Below, in pieces: positions 28,014-36,481 of a stretch of DNA of 64,000 nt. The stretch is from Cryptosporangium phraense (GTDB taxonomy: Bacteria > Actinomycetota > Actinomycetes > Mycobacteriales > Cryptosporangiaceae), in NCBI RefSeq assembly GCF_006912135.1, contig NZ_VIRS01000010.1, forward strand, positions 62,001 through 126,000, written 5' to 3'. The notes under the pieces are model-generated. The model worked only from the letters and a program-made list of their open reading frames with translations. It made no database searches and was not told the DNA's origin. Numbering within the stretch: the stretch's first letter is position 1; each line of letters starts with the position of its first letter. The position numbers were made by a program, and so were the translations under genes.

Positions 28014-28097
28014 GGCGTCCAGAATGCCACTGGTTGGCCGACTCAAACACTCGGGGTCCGGTCTTTCTCGGGCGGCTGTTTGTCAGGCGGCTGTTTG

Positions 28098-28850
28098 TCA
28101 GGCGGCGGCGCCGCCGTCGACCACCAGGTCGGTGCCGACCGCGTACCCGCTCTCGGCCGAGGCCAGGTAGAGGACCGCGGAGGCGATCTCGTCCAGGCCG
28201 CCGACCCGGCCGATCGGCGAGTGCGCGCGCAACCGGGCGTCGCGGTCGGACGGTCCCTCCCCGGGCCGCAGCGACATCGCGGTGTCGGCCGGCCCCGGGC
28301 TGACCGCGTTGATCCGGATTCCCTCCCGGATGTGGTCCAGCGCCGCCGCCCTGGTCAGCGCGCTGACCGCGGCCTTGGAGGCCGCGTACGCGCCCAGTCC
28401 GGCCATCCGCCGGTGCGCGCCGAGGTTCGACGCCACGTTGACGATGGTGCCGCCCGTGCGGCCTGGACCGCGCATCGCCGCGATCTCGTACTGCATCGAG
28501 ACGAGGACGCCGGTCAGGTTGACGTCGAGCAGCCGCTGCCACTCGGCCCGGTCGACGTCGCCGACGGGACCGGCCGCCCCGATCGTGCCCGCGCTGTTCA
28601 CGGCCGTGTCGAGCCGTCCGTACTCGTCGGCGATGCGGGCGAACAGCGCGTCCATCGCGTCCGGATCGGTGACGTCGGCCGGAACCGCGAGAGCGGGACC
28701 GTCGATCAGGGCGACGGTCTCCCGCAGCCCGGCGGACGACCGGCCGGTCACGACGACGGACGCACCCTCGTGGGCCAGGGCGACCGCGACGGCGCGGCCG
28801 ATGCCGCTGCCTCCACCGGTCACCAGCGCGACACGGTCGGCAAAGCGCAT
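28098..28850 (-). CDS. Classical SDR oxidoreductase
   Basis: A 250-residue short-chain dehydrogenase with TGGGSGIG (cofactor loop, 11-18), NSAG, catalytic Ser in VNVASNLG, YAASK (Tyr-x-x-x-Lys) and a C-terminal VDGGAAA. NAD(P)-dependent oxidoreduction of an alcohol or carbonyl; substrate unknown. The gene follows the TetR gene by 11 bp on the same strand; a palindrome matching the TetR promoter site lies across that junction (28865-28877), so expression is probably controlled by that TetR. Confidence 0.87.
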   Translation of the reverse strand: MRFADRVALVTGGGSGIGRAVAVALAHEGASVVVTGRSSAGLRETVALIDGPALAVPADVTDPDAMDALFARIADEYGRLDTAVNSAGTIGAAGPVGDVDRAEWQRLLDVNLTGVLVSMQYEIAAMRGPGRTGGTIVNVASNLGAHRRMAGLGAYAASKAAVSALTRAAALDHIREGIRINAVSPGPADTAMSLRPGEGPSDRDARLRAHSPIGRVGGLDEIASAVLYLASAESGYAVGTDLVVDGGAAA

Positions 28851-28861
28851 CCGGACTCCAT

Positions 28862-29458
28862 TCAAGATCGATCGTTCCCGAAACTGAGCAAAGTGAGGAT
28901 CTGGTCGACCGCGTCGGCGAGCCGCTCGGGCTCGGTCGCGGCCCGGCCGGCGACGCGCAGGCCCTGCAGGAAGACCAGCAGGCAGCGGGCCAGCGCGACC
29001 GGGTCGCGCCCGGGCAGCTCGTCTTGGGCCGCGGCGCGGGTCAGCGCGGCCGCGAGCACGGCCTCGAGGTGGTCCCAACTGGCCTGGACCCGCCGGGTGG
29101 CGGCCTCGTCGTGCGGCGCGAGCTCGACCGCGGTGTTCACCACGAAGCAGCCCCGGCCGGCGTCGGGACCGGCCGCTTCGGCGGCGTACCGCCGGACCAG
29201 CGCGCGGACCGCGGGCAGGACCGGGCCGGGCCGGGACAGCTCGGCCAGCACGACCGGGTCGGTCAGCCCGCGGTACCGGTCGAGCGCGGCCAGGTAGAGC
29301 GCGTGCTTGCCGCCGAACGTCGCGTACAGGCTGGCCCGGGCGACGCCGAGGCGCTCGACCAGGTCGGCCATCGAGGTGGCCTCGTAGCCGCGCTCCCAGA
29401 ACAGCATCAGCGCCGCGTCCAGCGCGGTGTCGGGGTCGAACTCCTTGGCTCTGGCCAT
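28862..29458 (-). CDS. TetR-family repressor
   Basis: A 198-residue TetR regulator: N-terminal helix-turn-helix FDPDTALDAALMLFWERGYEATSMADLVERLGVARASLYATFGGKHALY and an all-helical ligand domain of the TetR_C type seen in SDR-linked regulators (AefR/YxaF-like). It is the first gene of a two-gene operon with the SDR. Two 13-bp sites in opposite orientation (28865-28877 and 29474-29486) flank the coding region. Confidence 0.88.
   Translation of the reverse strand: MARAKEFDPDTALDAALMLFWERGYEATSMADLVERLGVARASLYATFGGKHALYLAALDRYRGLTDPVVLAELSRPGPVLPAVRALVRRYAAEAAGPDAGRGCFVVNTAVELAPHDEAATRRVQASWDHLEAVLAAALTRAAAQDELPGRDPVALARCLLVFLQGLRVAGRAATEPERLADAVDQILTLLSFGNDRS
28865..28877. promoter_or_regulatory. 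TetR-type operator, downstream copy
   Basis: AGATCGATCGTTC overlaps the last codons of the tetR gene and lies 15-27 bp before the SDR start. It is the exact inverse complement of the site at 29474-29486. The core is a palindrome around CGATCG. Confidence 0.55.
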
Positions 29459-29473
29459 GGTGGCAATTTAGCA

Positions 29474-29486
29474 GAACGATCGATCT
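29474..29486. promoter_or_regulatory. TetR-type operator at the tetR promoter
   Basis: GAACGATCGATCT lies 16-28 bp upstream of the tetR ATG, a normal autoregulatory position. With one more base each side it approximates AGANCGATCGNTCT, symmetric except at the N positions. Confidence 0.6.
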
Positions 29487-29564
29487 AGAATTGGCGTTTC
29501 CACTTGGACTTCGAGGGCGGGTGCCGATCCGACAGAAAACTGCCTCACCGGGAGGGCTGGCGCG

Positions 29565-31178
29565 ATGTCCGAGGCCACGGGGACCGCACGACGACGTCTC
29601 TTCGCCGACCTGCCGGTGTCCCGGAAGATGCTGCTCGTCGTCTCGGTGGTGTGCGTGCTGCTGCTGGTCGTCGGCGTGGTCGGCCTGTTGCGGCTGCGCG
29701 ACACCCAGGACCGGCTCGAGGGCATGTACCGCGACTCGCTGCAGGCCGTGTTCGACCTCGGTTCGGTCGACGCCGACGTCCGGGAGTCCCGGATCCAGCT
29801 GCTCAACATGCTTATCGCGTCGGACGCCGCCGGTATCACGAAGGCGCGGACCGCGATGGCGGCCGCGGACGCCGATCTGGACCGGAACTGGCAGGCCTAC
29901 ATCGCGACCGACATGACCGGCCGGGAGCGGGCGCGCGACGCGTTCGCGGCCGCGCTGACGTCGTTCCGGCAGCTCCGGAACACCGAGCTGGTGCCGCTCG
30001 CGCTGGCCAACCGGGACGACCAGTTCATCGCCGTCCGCGAAGCCAAGGCGACGCCGCTGACGACCGCGATGCAGTCCGCGCTCGGCGACCTGCGCCGCAT
30101 CGAGGACGCCGCCGCGGTGTCGTCGATGAAGACGGCCCAGAGCGCCTACACGGCGGCCCGGATGCTGATCATCGGGCTGATCGTGCTCGGGATCCTGGCC
30201 GGCACCGCGCTGGCGATGCTCGTCGGCCGGTCGATCGCGCGCGCTCTCGGGCGGACGGTCGCGGTGCTCGAAGGCATGGCCCAGGGGCGGCTCGACCAGC
30301 GCGTCGAGGTGACCAGCCGGGACGAGGTCGGACGGATGAGCGTCGCGCTCAACGTCGCCACCGACCGGCTGGCCGCGGTGCTGCGTGACGTCGACGGAAA
30401 CGTCGCCGCGCTGGTCGGCGCGTCCGACGAGCTCACGACCACCGCCACCCAGCTGCGCGGCAACGCCGACGAGTCGGCTGCCCGGGCCGAGTCGGCGTCC
30501 TCGGCGTCGGAGACGATCACCCAGAACATCCTCACGGTGGCCAGCGGCTCGGACGAGATCGGCGCGTCGATCGCCGAGATCGCCCGCAACACCAGCGAGG
30601 CCGCGTCGGTGGCCTCCTCGGCCGTGCAGTCCACCGCGCACACGGAGTCGGTGCTGCGTCAGCTCGGGGAGTCGTCCGAGGAGATCAACACGGTCGTCCG
30701 GCAGATCACCGCGATCGCCGAGCAGACGAACCTGCTGGCGCTGAACGCGACGATCGAGGCGGCCCGGGCCGGGGAGAGCGGCAAGGGGTTCGCGGTCGTC
30801 GCGAACGAGGTGAAGGACCTGGCCCAGGAGACCGCGCGGGCGACCGAGGACATCGCCGGGCGGGTGGCGGCGATCCAGCGCGACTCGACCGCGGCCGTCT
30901 CGGCGATCGGCGAGATCACCGACGTCATCAACCGGATCAACGACGCGCAGAGCACGATCGCGGCCGCGGTCGAGGAGCAGTCGGCGACGACGACCGAGAT
31001 GAGCCGGAACGTGAACGAGGTCGCGACCCGGTCGCGCGACATCAGCGACAACGTGTCGGGGGTCGCCGACATCGCCGCGCAGACCACCCGCGGGGCCGCC
31101 ACGGCCGCCGACACCGCGACCCGGTTGACCGGGATCGCGTCGGCGGTCCGCAGCAGCCTGGCGAGCCTGCAGTACTAG
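29565..31178 (+). CDS. Methyl-accepting chemotaxis-type receptor
   Basis: A 537-residue transducer: membrane helix at about 21-43, a helical extracytoplasmic sensor of the four-helix-bundle (4HB_MCP) type (44-197), second helix at about 199-220, HAMP domain (220-275), and an MCP signalling hairpin whose conserved tip reads [21 protein letters not shown], followed by [13 protein letters not shown]. There is no C-terminal NWETF-type CheR tether. Signals to CheA/CheW, which are not in this window, so it is an orphan receptor here. GGGAGGG lies 10 nt before the ATG. Convergent with, and exactly abutting, the next SDR gene. Confidence 0.92.
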   Translation: MSEATGTARRRLFADLPVSRKMLLVVSVVCVLLLVVGVVGLLRLRDTQDRLEGMYRDSLQAVFDLGSVDADVRESRIQLLNMLIASDAAGITKARTAMAAADADLDRNWQAYIATDMTGRERARDAFAAALTSFRQLRNTELVPLALANRDDQFIAVREAKATPLTTAMQSALGDLRRIEDAAAVSSMKTAQSAYTAARMLIIGLIVLGILAGTALAMLVGRSIARALGRTVAVLEGMAQGRLDQRVEVTSRDEVGRMSVALNVATDRLAAVLRDVDGNVAALVGASDELTTTATQLRGNADESAARAESASSASETITQNILTVASGSDEIGASIAEIARNTSEAASVASSAVQSTAHTESVLRQLGESSEEINTVVRQITAIAEQTNLLALNATIEAARAGESGKGFAVVANEVKDLAQETARATEDIAGRVAAIQRDSTAAVSAIGEITDVINRINDAQSTIAAAVEEQSATTTEMSRNVNEVATRSRDISDNVSGVADIAAQTTRGAATAADTATRLTGIASAVRSSLASLQY

Positions 31179-31997
31179 CTACTTGGCGTTGAATCCCGCA
31201 TCGACGGGCAGGGTGACGCCGGTGACGTAGCGGGCCTCGTCGCTGACCAGCCAGGCGATCGCGTTGCTGACGTCGATCGCCTCGACCATCGGCACCGGCA
31301 TCAGGTTGCTGACCGCGTCGTTCATCGCGGTCGGGTCCGCGAACATCGCGGCCATCACGTCGTTGACGATCATCGGGGTGTTGACGCCGGTCGGGTGGAT
31401 CGAGTTGACCCGGATGCCCAGCGGGCCGAGCCAGTTGGTGAACGTCCGCATGAGCCCGACGACCCCGTGCTTGGCGGCGGCGTAGGCCGAGCCGCCCGGG
31501 TCGCCGTTGCCGCCGGTGCCCTTGAGGCCCTGGGTGGAGCTGGTCAGCACGACCGACCCGGCGCCCTTCTCGATCAGGCTCGGCACCGCGGCGGTCACCG
31601 TGTTCCAGACGCCGACGAGGTTGATGTCGATGACGTCGCGGAACGTCTGCTCGTCGGTGGCCCCGGTCTCGCCGAAGGCGGCGATGCCGGCGTTCGCGAT
31701 GATGATGTCGATCGGCCCGAGCTGCGCCTGCCCGTCGGCCACGGCCGTCGTGAGCGCGCCGAGGTCACGGACGTCGGCCCGGACCGCGTGGATCCGCCGG
31801 TCGAGGGCCTCGACCTGGGCGACGGTCTCCCGCAGGTCGTCCGGGGTCGCCATCGGGTAGGCGACGGTGTCGAGCTGAGCGCACAGATCGACGGCGATGA
31901 TGTCGGCGCCTTCGCGGGCCAGCCGGACGGCGTGGCTGCGGCCCTGGCCGCGAGCGGCGCCGGTGATGAAGGCGACTTTGCCCTCGAGTGTTCCCAT
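31179..31997 (-). CDS. Mycofactocin-coupled type SDR oxidoreductase
   Basis: A 272-residue SDR that opens GKVAFITGAARGQGRSHAVRLAREGADIIAVDLC and has the ATPDDLRETVAQVEALDRRI insertion after the second strand, both diagnostic of the TIGR03971 family whose NAD(H) is thought to be bound non-exchangeably and recycled by mycofactocin. Catalytic Ser (LTSSTQG) and YAAAKHG are present. No mycofactocin biosynthesis gene is in the window; the prediction is that the genome encodes mftA-F elsewhere. GAGGAGAG precedes the ATG. Confidence 0.88.
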   Translation of the reverse strand: MGTLEGKVAFITGAARGQGRSHAVRLAREGADIIAVDLCAQLDTVAYPMATPDDLRETVAQVEALDRRIHAVRADVRDLGALTTAVADGQAQLGPIDIIIANAGIAAFGETGATDEQTFRDVIDINLVGVWNTVTAAVPSLIEKGAGSVVLTSSTQGLKGTGGNGDPGGSAYAAAKHGVVGLMRTFTNWLGPLGIRVNSIHPTGVNTPMIVNDVMAAMFADPTAMNDAVSNLMPVPMVEAIDVSNAIAWLVSDEARYVTGVTLPVDAGFNAK

Positions 31998-32110
31998 GGG
32001 GGTGCTCTCCTCAGTTTCGGCCCGGCCGGTCGTGGCGGCTACCGGAGCATTGGACCAGGTGCCGCCGGGAATTGGTCGACATCGAGCTGAGCGTCAGCTT
32101 TCATCATCGG

Positions 32111-32986
32111 ATGACCACGGTGGACGAGTTGATCGCGCCCGGCGCCGAGCTGGAGCAGGTCTGGACCGGCGGCAGCTGGGGCGAGGGCCCGGTCTGGCTG
32201 CCCGAGACCCAGAGCGTGCGGTGGAGCGAGATCCACGGCAACACGATCTACGAGTACGACTCCCGGTCCGGGCGCACCCACGTCCACCGGGCGAACGTCG
32301 AGTTCACCAACGGACGGACGCTCGACCGGGCCGGACGGGTTCTCCAGTGCTCGCACGGGCGTCGCGCCGTCGAGATGGAGATCGACGGAGAGCCGACGAC
32401 GCTCGTCGACCACTGGGGCGAGCACCGCCTCAACTCGCCCAACGACATCGTCGTGGCCTCCGACGGGGCGATCTGGTTCACCGACCCGCCCTACGGGATC
32501 ACCGAGCCCGACGAGGGCCATCCGGGCACGATGGAGTACGGCGGGTGCTGGGTCTTCCGTTACCGGCCCGACTCCGGCGTCCTCGAGCCCGCGATCACCG
32601 ATCTGCAGCGCCCCAACGGGCTGGCGTTCTCGCCGGACGAGAGCCTGCTGTACGTGTCCGACACGGTGGACACGGCGCGCGGACTGATCCGGGTCTACGA
32701 CGTGTCCGACGGAACGGCGAGCAACGGGCGCGATTTCGCCACCGTGCTGCCGGGCTGCTCCGACGGCTTCCGCGTCGACGTGGCCGGCCGGATCTGGACG
32801 TCGAGCCTGGACGCGGTGCAGGTGCTCTCGCCCGGGGGCCGGCTCCTGGGCCGGATCCCGGTGCCGGAGAAGGTCTCGAACGTGTGCTTCGGCGGCCCGG
32901 ACGGCACCGATCTGTACATCACCGCGTCCACCAGCCTGTACCGGATCCGGACGCTCACGACCGGCGCCACCTGGGTCCGGAGCTAG
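32111..32986 (+). CDS. SMP-30/gluconolactonase-like hydrolase
   Basis: A 291-residue six-bladed beta-propeller of the SMP-30/gluconolaconase/LRE family (PF08450). Metal-ligand and lactone-binding signatures are GEGPVWLPETQSVRWSEI near the start, LNSPNDIVVASDGAIWFTDPPYG in the middle, RPNGLAFSPDESLLYVSDT and CSDGFRVDVAGRIW later. Hydrolyses sugar or related lactones. The ATG at 32111 starts at the family N-terminus. Divergent from the mycofactocin-type SDR with 113 bp between starts; a dehydrogenase plus lactonase pair would fit stepwise oxidation of a sugar or cyclic alcohol (inference). Confidence 0.87.
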   Translation: MTTVDELIAPGAELEQVWTGGSWGEGPVWLPETQSVRWSEIHGNTIYEYDSRSGRTHVHRANVEFTNGRTLDRAGRVLQCSHGRRAVEMEIDGEPTTLVDHWGEHRLNSPNDIVVASDGAIWFTDPPYGITEPDEGHPGTMEYGGCWVFRYRPDSGVLEPAITDLQRPNGLAFSPDESLLYVSDTVDTARGLIRVYDVSDGTASNGRDFATVLPGCSDGFRVDVAGRIWTSSLDAVQVLSPGGRLLGRIPVPEKVSNVCFGGPDGTDLYITASTSLYRIRTLTTGATWVRS

Positions 32987-33026
32987 CTCTCGGAAATACG
33001 GGTGACTGCGTTGCGACGATGAGGCC

Positions 33027-33719
33027 ATGGACGCGGAAGAGGTGGTGGCCTGGGCGCCCGGTCTGCGGGTGCTGGCCGAGGCGGGCCCGGCGGCCTGGAT
33101 CGAGACGACGCTCGCCGCCGCTCCGCCCGGCACGGTCGCGGCGATGGTGCCGTCGGTCTTCGCCGCCTACGCCCGGGTGTTGCCGCCGACCTACGCCCCG
33201 GACGACGAGGCCCGCCACCGGTGGTCCGAGATCGCGGCGAGCCGGGGCGTCACGCTCGGGGAAGACGTCCGCTTCGACGACCTGGTGGCCGGAGACGGCC
33301 GGTGGGGCCGTCCCTCGGACGGCGGACTGGACGCCCGGGAGACCGCCCTGCTCAGCGATGTGCTCGCACGCTTCACGGACACTCCGGAGGAAGCGTTCTT
33401 CTGCCTGTGGGAGGGCTTCGGGCTGGACGAGACCGAAGCCTGGAAGGACCGCTCGACCCGGGTGCGCGCGCCCCACCGCAACTATCACCTGCTCAGCGGC
33501 CCGGTGTCGGCCGCGGCCTCGCTGCCCGACCCGATCGAGTGGCGGTGCGCGAGCCTCTGGTGGCCGGCCGATCGCTCCTGGCTGGTCGCGACCGACATCG
33601 ACGGCTATCTCACTTACGTCGGGGGCCCTGGCGCCGCGATCGAGGCGCTGGTCGAGCACGAGGACCTCGACGTAGTTCCCGTGCACGAGTGGACGCCGCT
33701 GGACCCCAGCTACGGCTGA
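33027..33719 (+). CDS. Conserved actinobacterial hypothetical protein
   Basis: A 230-residue cytoplasmic protein without signal peptide or membrane helix. Recognisable conserved stretches are FAAYARVLPPTY, HRWSEIAASRG, EEAFFCLWEGFG, HRNYHLLSGPVSAAASL and SLWWPADRSWLVATDIDGYLTYVGG, a pattern I know from uncharacterised proteins in Streptomyces and relatives, with no domain name. High Trp content suggests a ligand- or carbohydrate-binding surface but nothing more can be said. It starts 40 bp after the lactonase. Confidence 0.7.
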   Translation: MDAEEVVAWAPGLRVLAEAGPAAWIETTLAAAPPGTVAAMVPSVFAAYARVLPPTYAPDDEARHRWSEIAASRGVTLGEDVRFDDLVAGDGRWGRPSDGGLDARETALLSDVLARFTDTPEEAFFCLWEGFGLDETEAWKDRSTRVRAPHRNYHLLSGPVSAAASLPDPIEWRCASLWWPADRSWLVATDIDGYLTYVGGPGAAIEALVEHEDLDVVPVHEWTPLDPSYG

Positions 33720-33769
33720 CGGTCCACGCCAGCACTCCGGAGGCGCTCGCCGATGCGCGCGGACGGGAG

Positions 33770-34255
33770 TCATCGGGAAACTGCGTGCTCGATCATCGCG
33801 ACCGTCGTGGTCGGCTCGGCGACGTCGACGACCAAGCGGGCGTAGCGCTCGTCGGCGAGCTCGATGACGACGGCGCAGGCACCGTCGCGGACGTTCCAGA
33901 AGACGCGCTCACCGTCCTGCCTGATCCAGCGCCCGCCAGGCCTCGGCCACCAGGGCCGCCCCCTCGGTGTCGACGGGGGCCCGCTCGACCGCCGCCAGCA
34001 GCAGCAGATCGAGCGCCGGATCGTCGGCGGTGTCTTCCCCGGCGGCGAGCCGCTCGGCCAGCGCCGGGACCTGGTGCTCGAAGTGCCAGCGGAGCGCGGC
34101 GAGGTACAGCCCGCGCTTGCTGCCGAACGTCTTGTACAGGCCGTTGCGGTGCACCCCCAGCTGCTGAATGAGGTCGTCGACGGACACCCCGTCGTAGACC
34201 CGATCGGCGAACAGTGCCGCGGCCGCCGACCGCGCGGATTCTGTCGGGGGTATCC
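33770..34255 (-). pseudogene. Degraded TetR-family regulator and stray C-terminal frame
   Basis: From about 34250 down to 33909 a frame encodes a TetR DNA-binding domain (AAAALFADRVYDGVSVDDLIQQ and GVHRNGLYKTFGSKRGLYLAALRW) and a short ligand domain, ending at a TGA at 33909. No ATG, GTG or TTG lies before helix 1: an in-frame TGA stands close upstream and the first GTG (34187) would delete helix 1. Immediately past the stop, a shifted frame encodes about 50 residues (DGERVFWNVRDGACAVV ... TTTVAMIEHAVSR) that do not look like TetR. Best read as an inactive remnant after a deletion. Confidence 0.6.
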
Positions 34256-34270
34256 GTCAGGATGGGGCCC

Positions 34271-34924
34271 ATGACAATCCTGACCGGCCAGCAGATCGCC
34301 GGAGAGGGCCTGACCGGGTGGGCCTTCTTCTACAACAGCCTGGAGACGAGGATCGCCACCCCGAATTTCGCCGCCGGGCTGGCGCTCGTGGCCGCCATCG
34401 GGGGCGCCGCCGAGCAGGCCGACCACCACCCGGACGTCGATCTGCGCTACTCCTACGTCGACATCAGGCTGACCAGCCACGACGAACATGGCGTGACCGC
34501 CCGCGACGTGCGGATGGCCCGCACCATCACCGCGTTGGCCGCCGACGACGGCCTGCAGCCCGCGAGCGACGCGGTCTCCCGTCTGGACCTCGCCCTGGAC
34601 ACCCCGGACCGCACGCGGGTGCTGCCGTTCTGGGAGGCGGTGCTCGGGCTGGTCCCGGCCGACGAGGCCGACGTGGGCCTCGACCTGATCGATCCGGCCG
34701 ACCGGCTGCCGGACCTGTGGTTCCAGCCGTCCGGCGACCAGGAGCCGCGTCAGCGCTGGCACCACGACGTGTGGATCGACCCGGCCGAGGTGCAGCCCCG
34801 CCTCGACGCGGCGGTCGCGGCGGGTGGCCGCGTGGTCAGCGACGAGCACGCCCCGGCGTACTGGGTCCTGGCCGATCCGGACGGCAACAACGTGTGCCTG
34901 TGCACCTGGGAGGGCCGCGACTAG
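34271..34924 (+). CDS. Pterin-4a-carbinolamine dehydratase domain fused to a VOC domain
   Basis: A 217-residue two-domain protein. Residues 1-100 are a pterin dehydratase/DCoH fold with the active-site pattern HHPDVDLRYSYVDIRLTSHDEHGVT (His-His-Pro ... His-Asp). Residues 105-215 are a glyoxalase-like VOC domain (VSRLDLALDTPDRTRVLPFWEAVLGL ... WVLADPDGNNVCLCTW). This fusion exists in several actinobacteria; the dehydratase part would recycle 4a-hydroxytetrahydropterin or act on a look-alike, the VOC part is of unknown function. No pterin-dependent hydroxylase is encoded nearby. ATG preceded by GGATGGGG. Confidence 0.8.
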   Translation: MTILTGQQIAGEGLTGWAFFYNSLETRIATPNFAAGLALVAAIGGAAEQADHHPDVDLRYSYVDIRLTSHDEHGVTARDVRMARTITALAADDGLQPASDAVSRLDLALDTPDRTRVLPFWEAVLGLVPADEADVGLDLIDPADRLPDLWFQPSGDQEPRQRWHHDVWIDPAEVQPRLDAAVAAGGRVVSDEHAPAYWVLADPDGNNVCLCTWEGRD

Positions 34925-34930
34925 CCGCCG

Positions 34931-34941
34931 TCTACAGTAGA
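34931..34941. promoter_or_regulatory. 11-bp palindrome spanning the -10 of the XRE-like gene
   Basis: TCTAC-A-GTAGA is perfectly symmetric and contains the predicted -10 hexamer TACAGT (34933-34938), 6 nt before the GTG start of a leaderless gene. A bound dimer would block the promoter, so autoregulation is plausible. Confidence 0.4.
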
Positions 34942-34944
34942 GTC

Positions 34945-35676
34945 GTGCCGACGTTCGGTGAGCAGTTACGGCGGCTGGCCGAGATCCGTGGCCTGCGGCT
35001 GAGCGGGCCGGATGCCGGTCTCGCCTCGGTGCTCGACGGCGCCGTGCCGAGCCCGGCCCAGCTCATCCGCCTGGCGTCCGTGCTCGGCCTGCACCGCAGT
35101 GACCTGTTCGTCGTGGCCGGCCTGCCGGTGCCCGAGGACCTCGCACCCCGGGACGCGGCCGCCGGCGACGCGCTCCAGACGCTGGCCTGGCCGTTGGTGT
35201 TCGTGCCGGGCGCTGTTCCGGAGCTGCACCGGCTCGTCCGGTCTCTGCCCCGGCTGGCCCGCCCGCCCGGGCCGGCGCCGGTCGAGCGGTCCTATCCGGA
35301 CGGTCCGGCGGGCCTGGTGCTGCGGTTGCTGCACAACCGCAACCTCGACTGGGCGAGCATCGCGCTGTACCTCCGGGGTCTGGGCGGCGGTCCGATGCTG
35401 GCGGTCTCGTCGATCCGTCGGATCGGACACGGCGCGCGGCCACTGACGCCGGATCTCCTGGCCGCCTTCGGCGCCGTCCTGGATCTCTCCTCCGTCGACC
35501 TGAGCGCGCTGACCGGCATCGACCTCCGGTCGATCAACACCCGAGCCCATCCGGACGCGGACGAAGCGGCCGAGCTGATCTGGAGTGCCCGGGCGTTGAC
35601 GGCCGCCCAGCTGAGCGTGGTCGTGAACCGGGCCCAGGAGCTCCGCCAGGAATGGGCCGGCGAGTCCCGGGCGTAG
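34945..35676 (+). CDS. XRE-like helix-turn-helix protein with two HTH-like halves
   Basis: A 243-residue protein. Residues 3-50 resemble an XRE helix-turn-helix (FGEQLRRLAEIRGLRLSGPD ... PSPAQLIRLASVLGLHRSDLF) and residues 125-190 look like a second, degenerate copy (LLHNRNLDWASIALYLRGLGGG ... LLAAFGAVLDLSSVDLSALTG). The C-terminal 40 residues are helical and acidic. Similar duplicated proteins occur in streptomycetes without known function. The GTG start lies 6 nt after TACAGT. An ankyrin protein gene follows by 10 bp in the same direction. Confidence 0.65.
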   Translation: MPTFGEQLRRLAEIRGLRLSGPDAGLASVLDGAVPSPAQLIRLASVLGLHRSDLFVVAGLPVPEDLAPRDAAAGDALQTLAWPLVFVPGAVPELHRLVRSLPRLARPPGPAPVERSYPDGPAGLVLRLLHNRNLDWASIALYLRGLGGGPMLAVSSIRRIGHGARPLTPDLLAAFGAVLDLSSVDLSALTGIDLRSINTRAHPDADEAAELIWSARALTAAQLSVVVNRAQELRQEWAGESRA

Positions 35677-35686
35677 CGGCGAGGCG

Positions 35687-36280
35687 GTGGTCGTGGACGA
35701 CACCGAGCGGTTCGGCCTGGCCGCCGAGCGCGGTGAGGTGGCCGAGGTCATTCGGCTTCTCGACCAGGGCGTGCCGGTCGACGTTCTGACGCCGACCGAG
35801 CGGTCGCGGCCACGAACGGCCCTGGACCGGGCGATCTGGGCCCAGCAGACACTCGTTGTCAGTGCCCTCATCGAGGGCGGCGCGGACCTTCACCAGGTGG
35901 TCGGCGAGTACGCCGAGGCCACGCCGGTCTGGGCGGCCACCCACCTGGGAAACCGGTCGATCCTCCAGATATTGCTGCGCGCCGGAGCCGACCCGGACAG
36001 CCGGAGGCACGTCGCGGCTCTCCCGCCGTTGTACCTGGCCCGCGCGCAGCATCGCGACGACCTGGAGCACCTGCTTCTCGCCCACGGCGCACGAGAGGAG
36101 GAGATCGAAGTGGCGTCGCGAGCGCATCTGATCAGCATCGCGGCCGCTGGGTTCCCTGATCAGGTGCGGCTGCTGCTGGACCGGGGAGCGGTCTTCCCGC
36201 CGGGAACCGTGGAGGCGGTGGAACGGGAACGCGACCGGCACCGGGCCGACCCTGCCGCGTACGAAGATTTCCAAAAGTGA
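35687..36280 (+). CDS. Ankyrin repeat protein
   Basis: A 197-residue protein made of about five ankyrin-like repeats: AAERGEVAEVIRLLDQGVPVDV, RTALDRAIWAQQTLVVSALIEGGADLHQ, TPVWAATHLGNRSILQILLRAGADPDS, PPLYLARAQHRDDLEHLLLAHGARE and ISIAAAGFPDQVRLLLDRGAVFP. Presumably a protein-protein interaction module in the cytoplasm. It follows the XRE-like gene by 10 bp, a likely two-gene operon; partner unknown. The stretch after it (36281-36481) contains no gene or recognisable signal. Confidence 0.8.
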   Translation: MVVDDTERFGLAAERGEVAEVIRLLDQGVPVDVLTPTERSRPRTALDRAIWAQQTLVVSALIEGGADLHQVVGEYAEATPVWAATHLGNRSILQILLRAGADPDSRRHVAALPPLYLARAQHRDDLEHLLLAHGAREEEIEVASRAHLISIAAAGFPDQVRLLLDRGAVFPPGTVEAVERERDRHRADPAAYEDFQK

Positions 36281-36481
36281 TCGAACTGCTCACCCGGCCC
36301 ACGGCGACGGCGTAACCGTCGTCGTAGGAATTTGCCTGTGCGAGGGGTACACCGGGACGGTAGGTCTCCCGCCGGGTCAGCCCTGCCTTCCAGAGAAACC
36401 ACACATGTTCCCGATGTCGGCCACCTTGCCGCCAGCGGGAATTCGGATGCGGGGCTGGGGGCGGTTTGTTTGGATCTCGGG

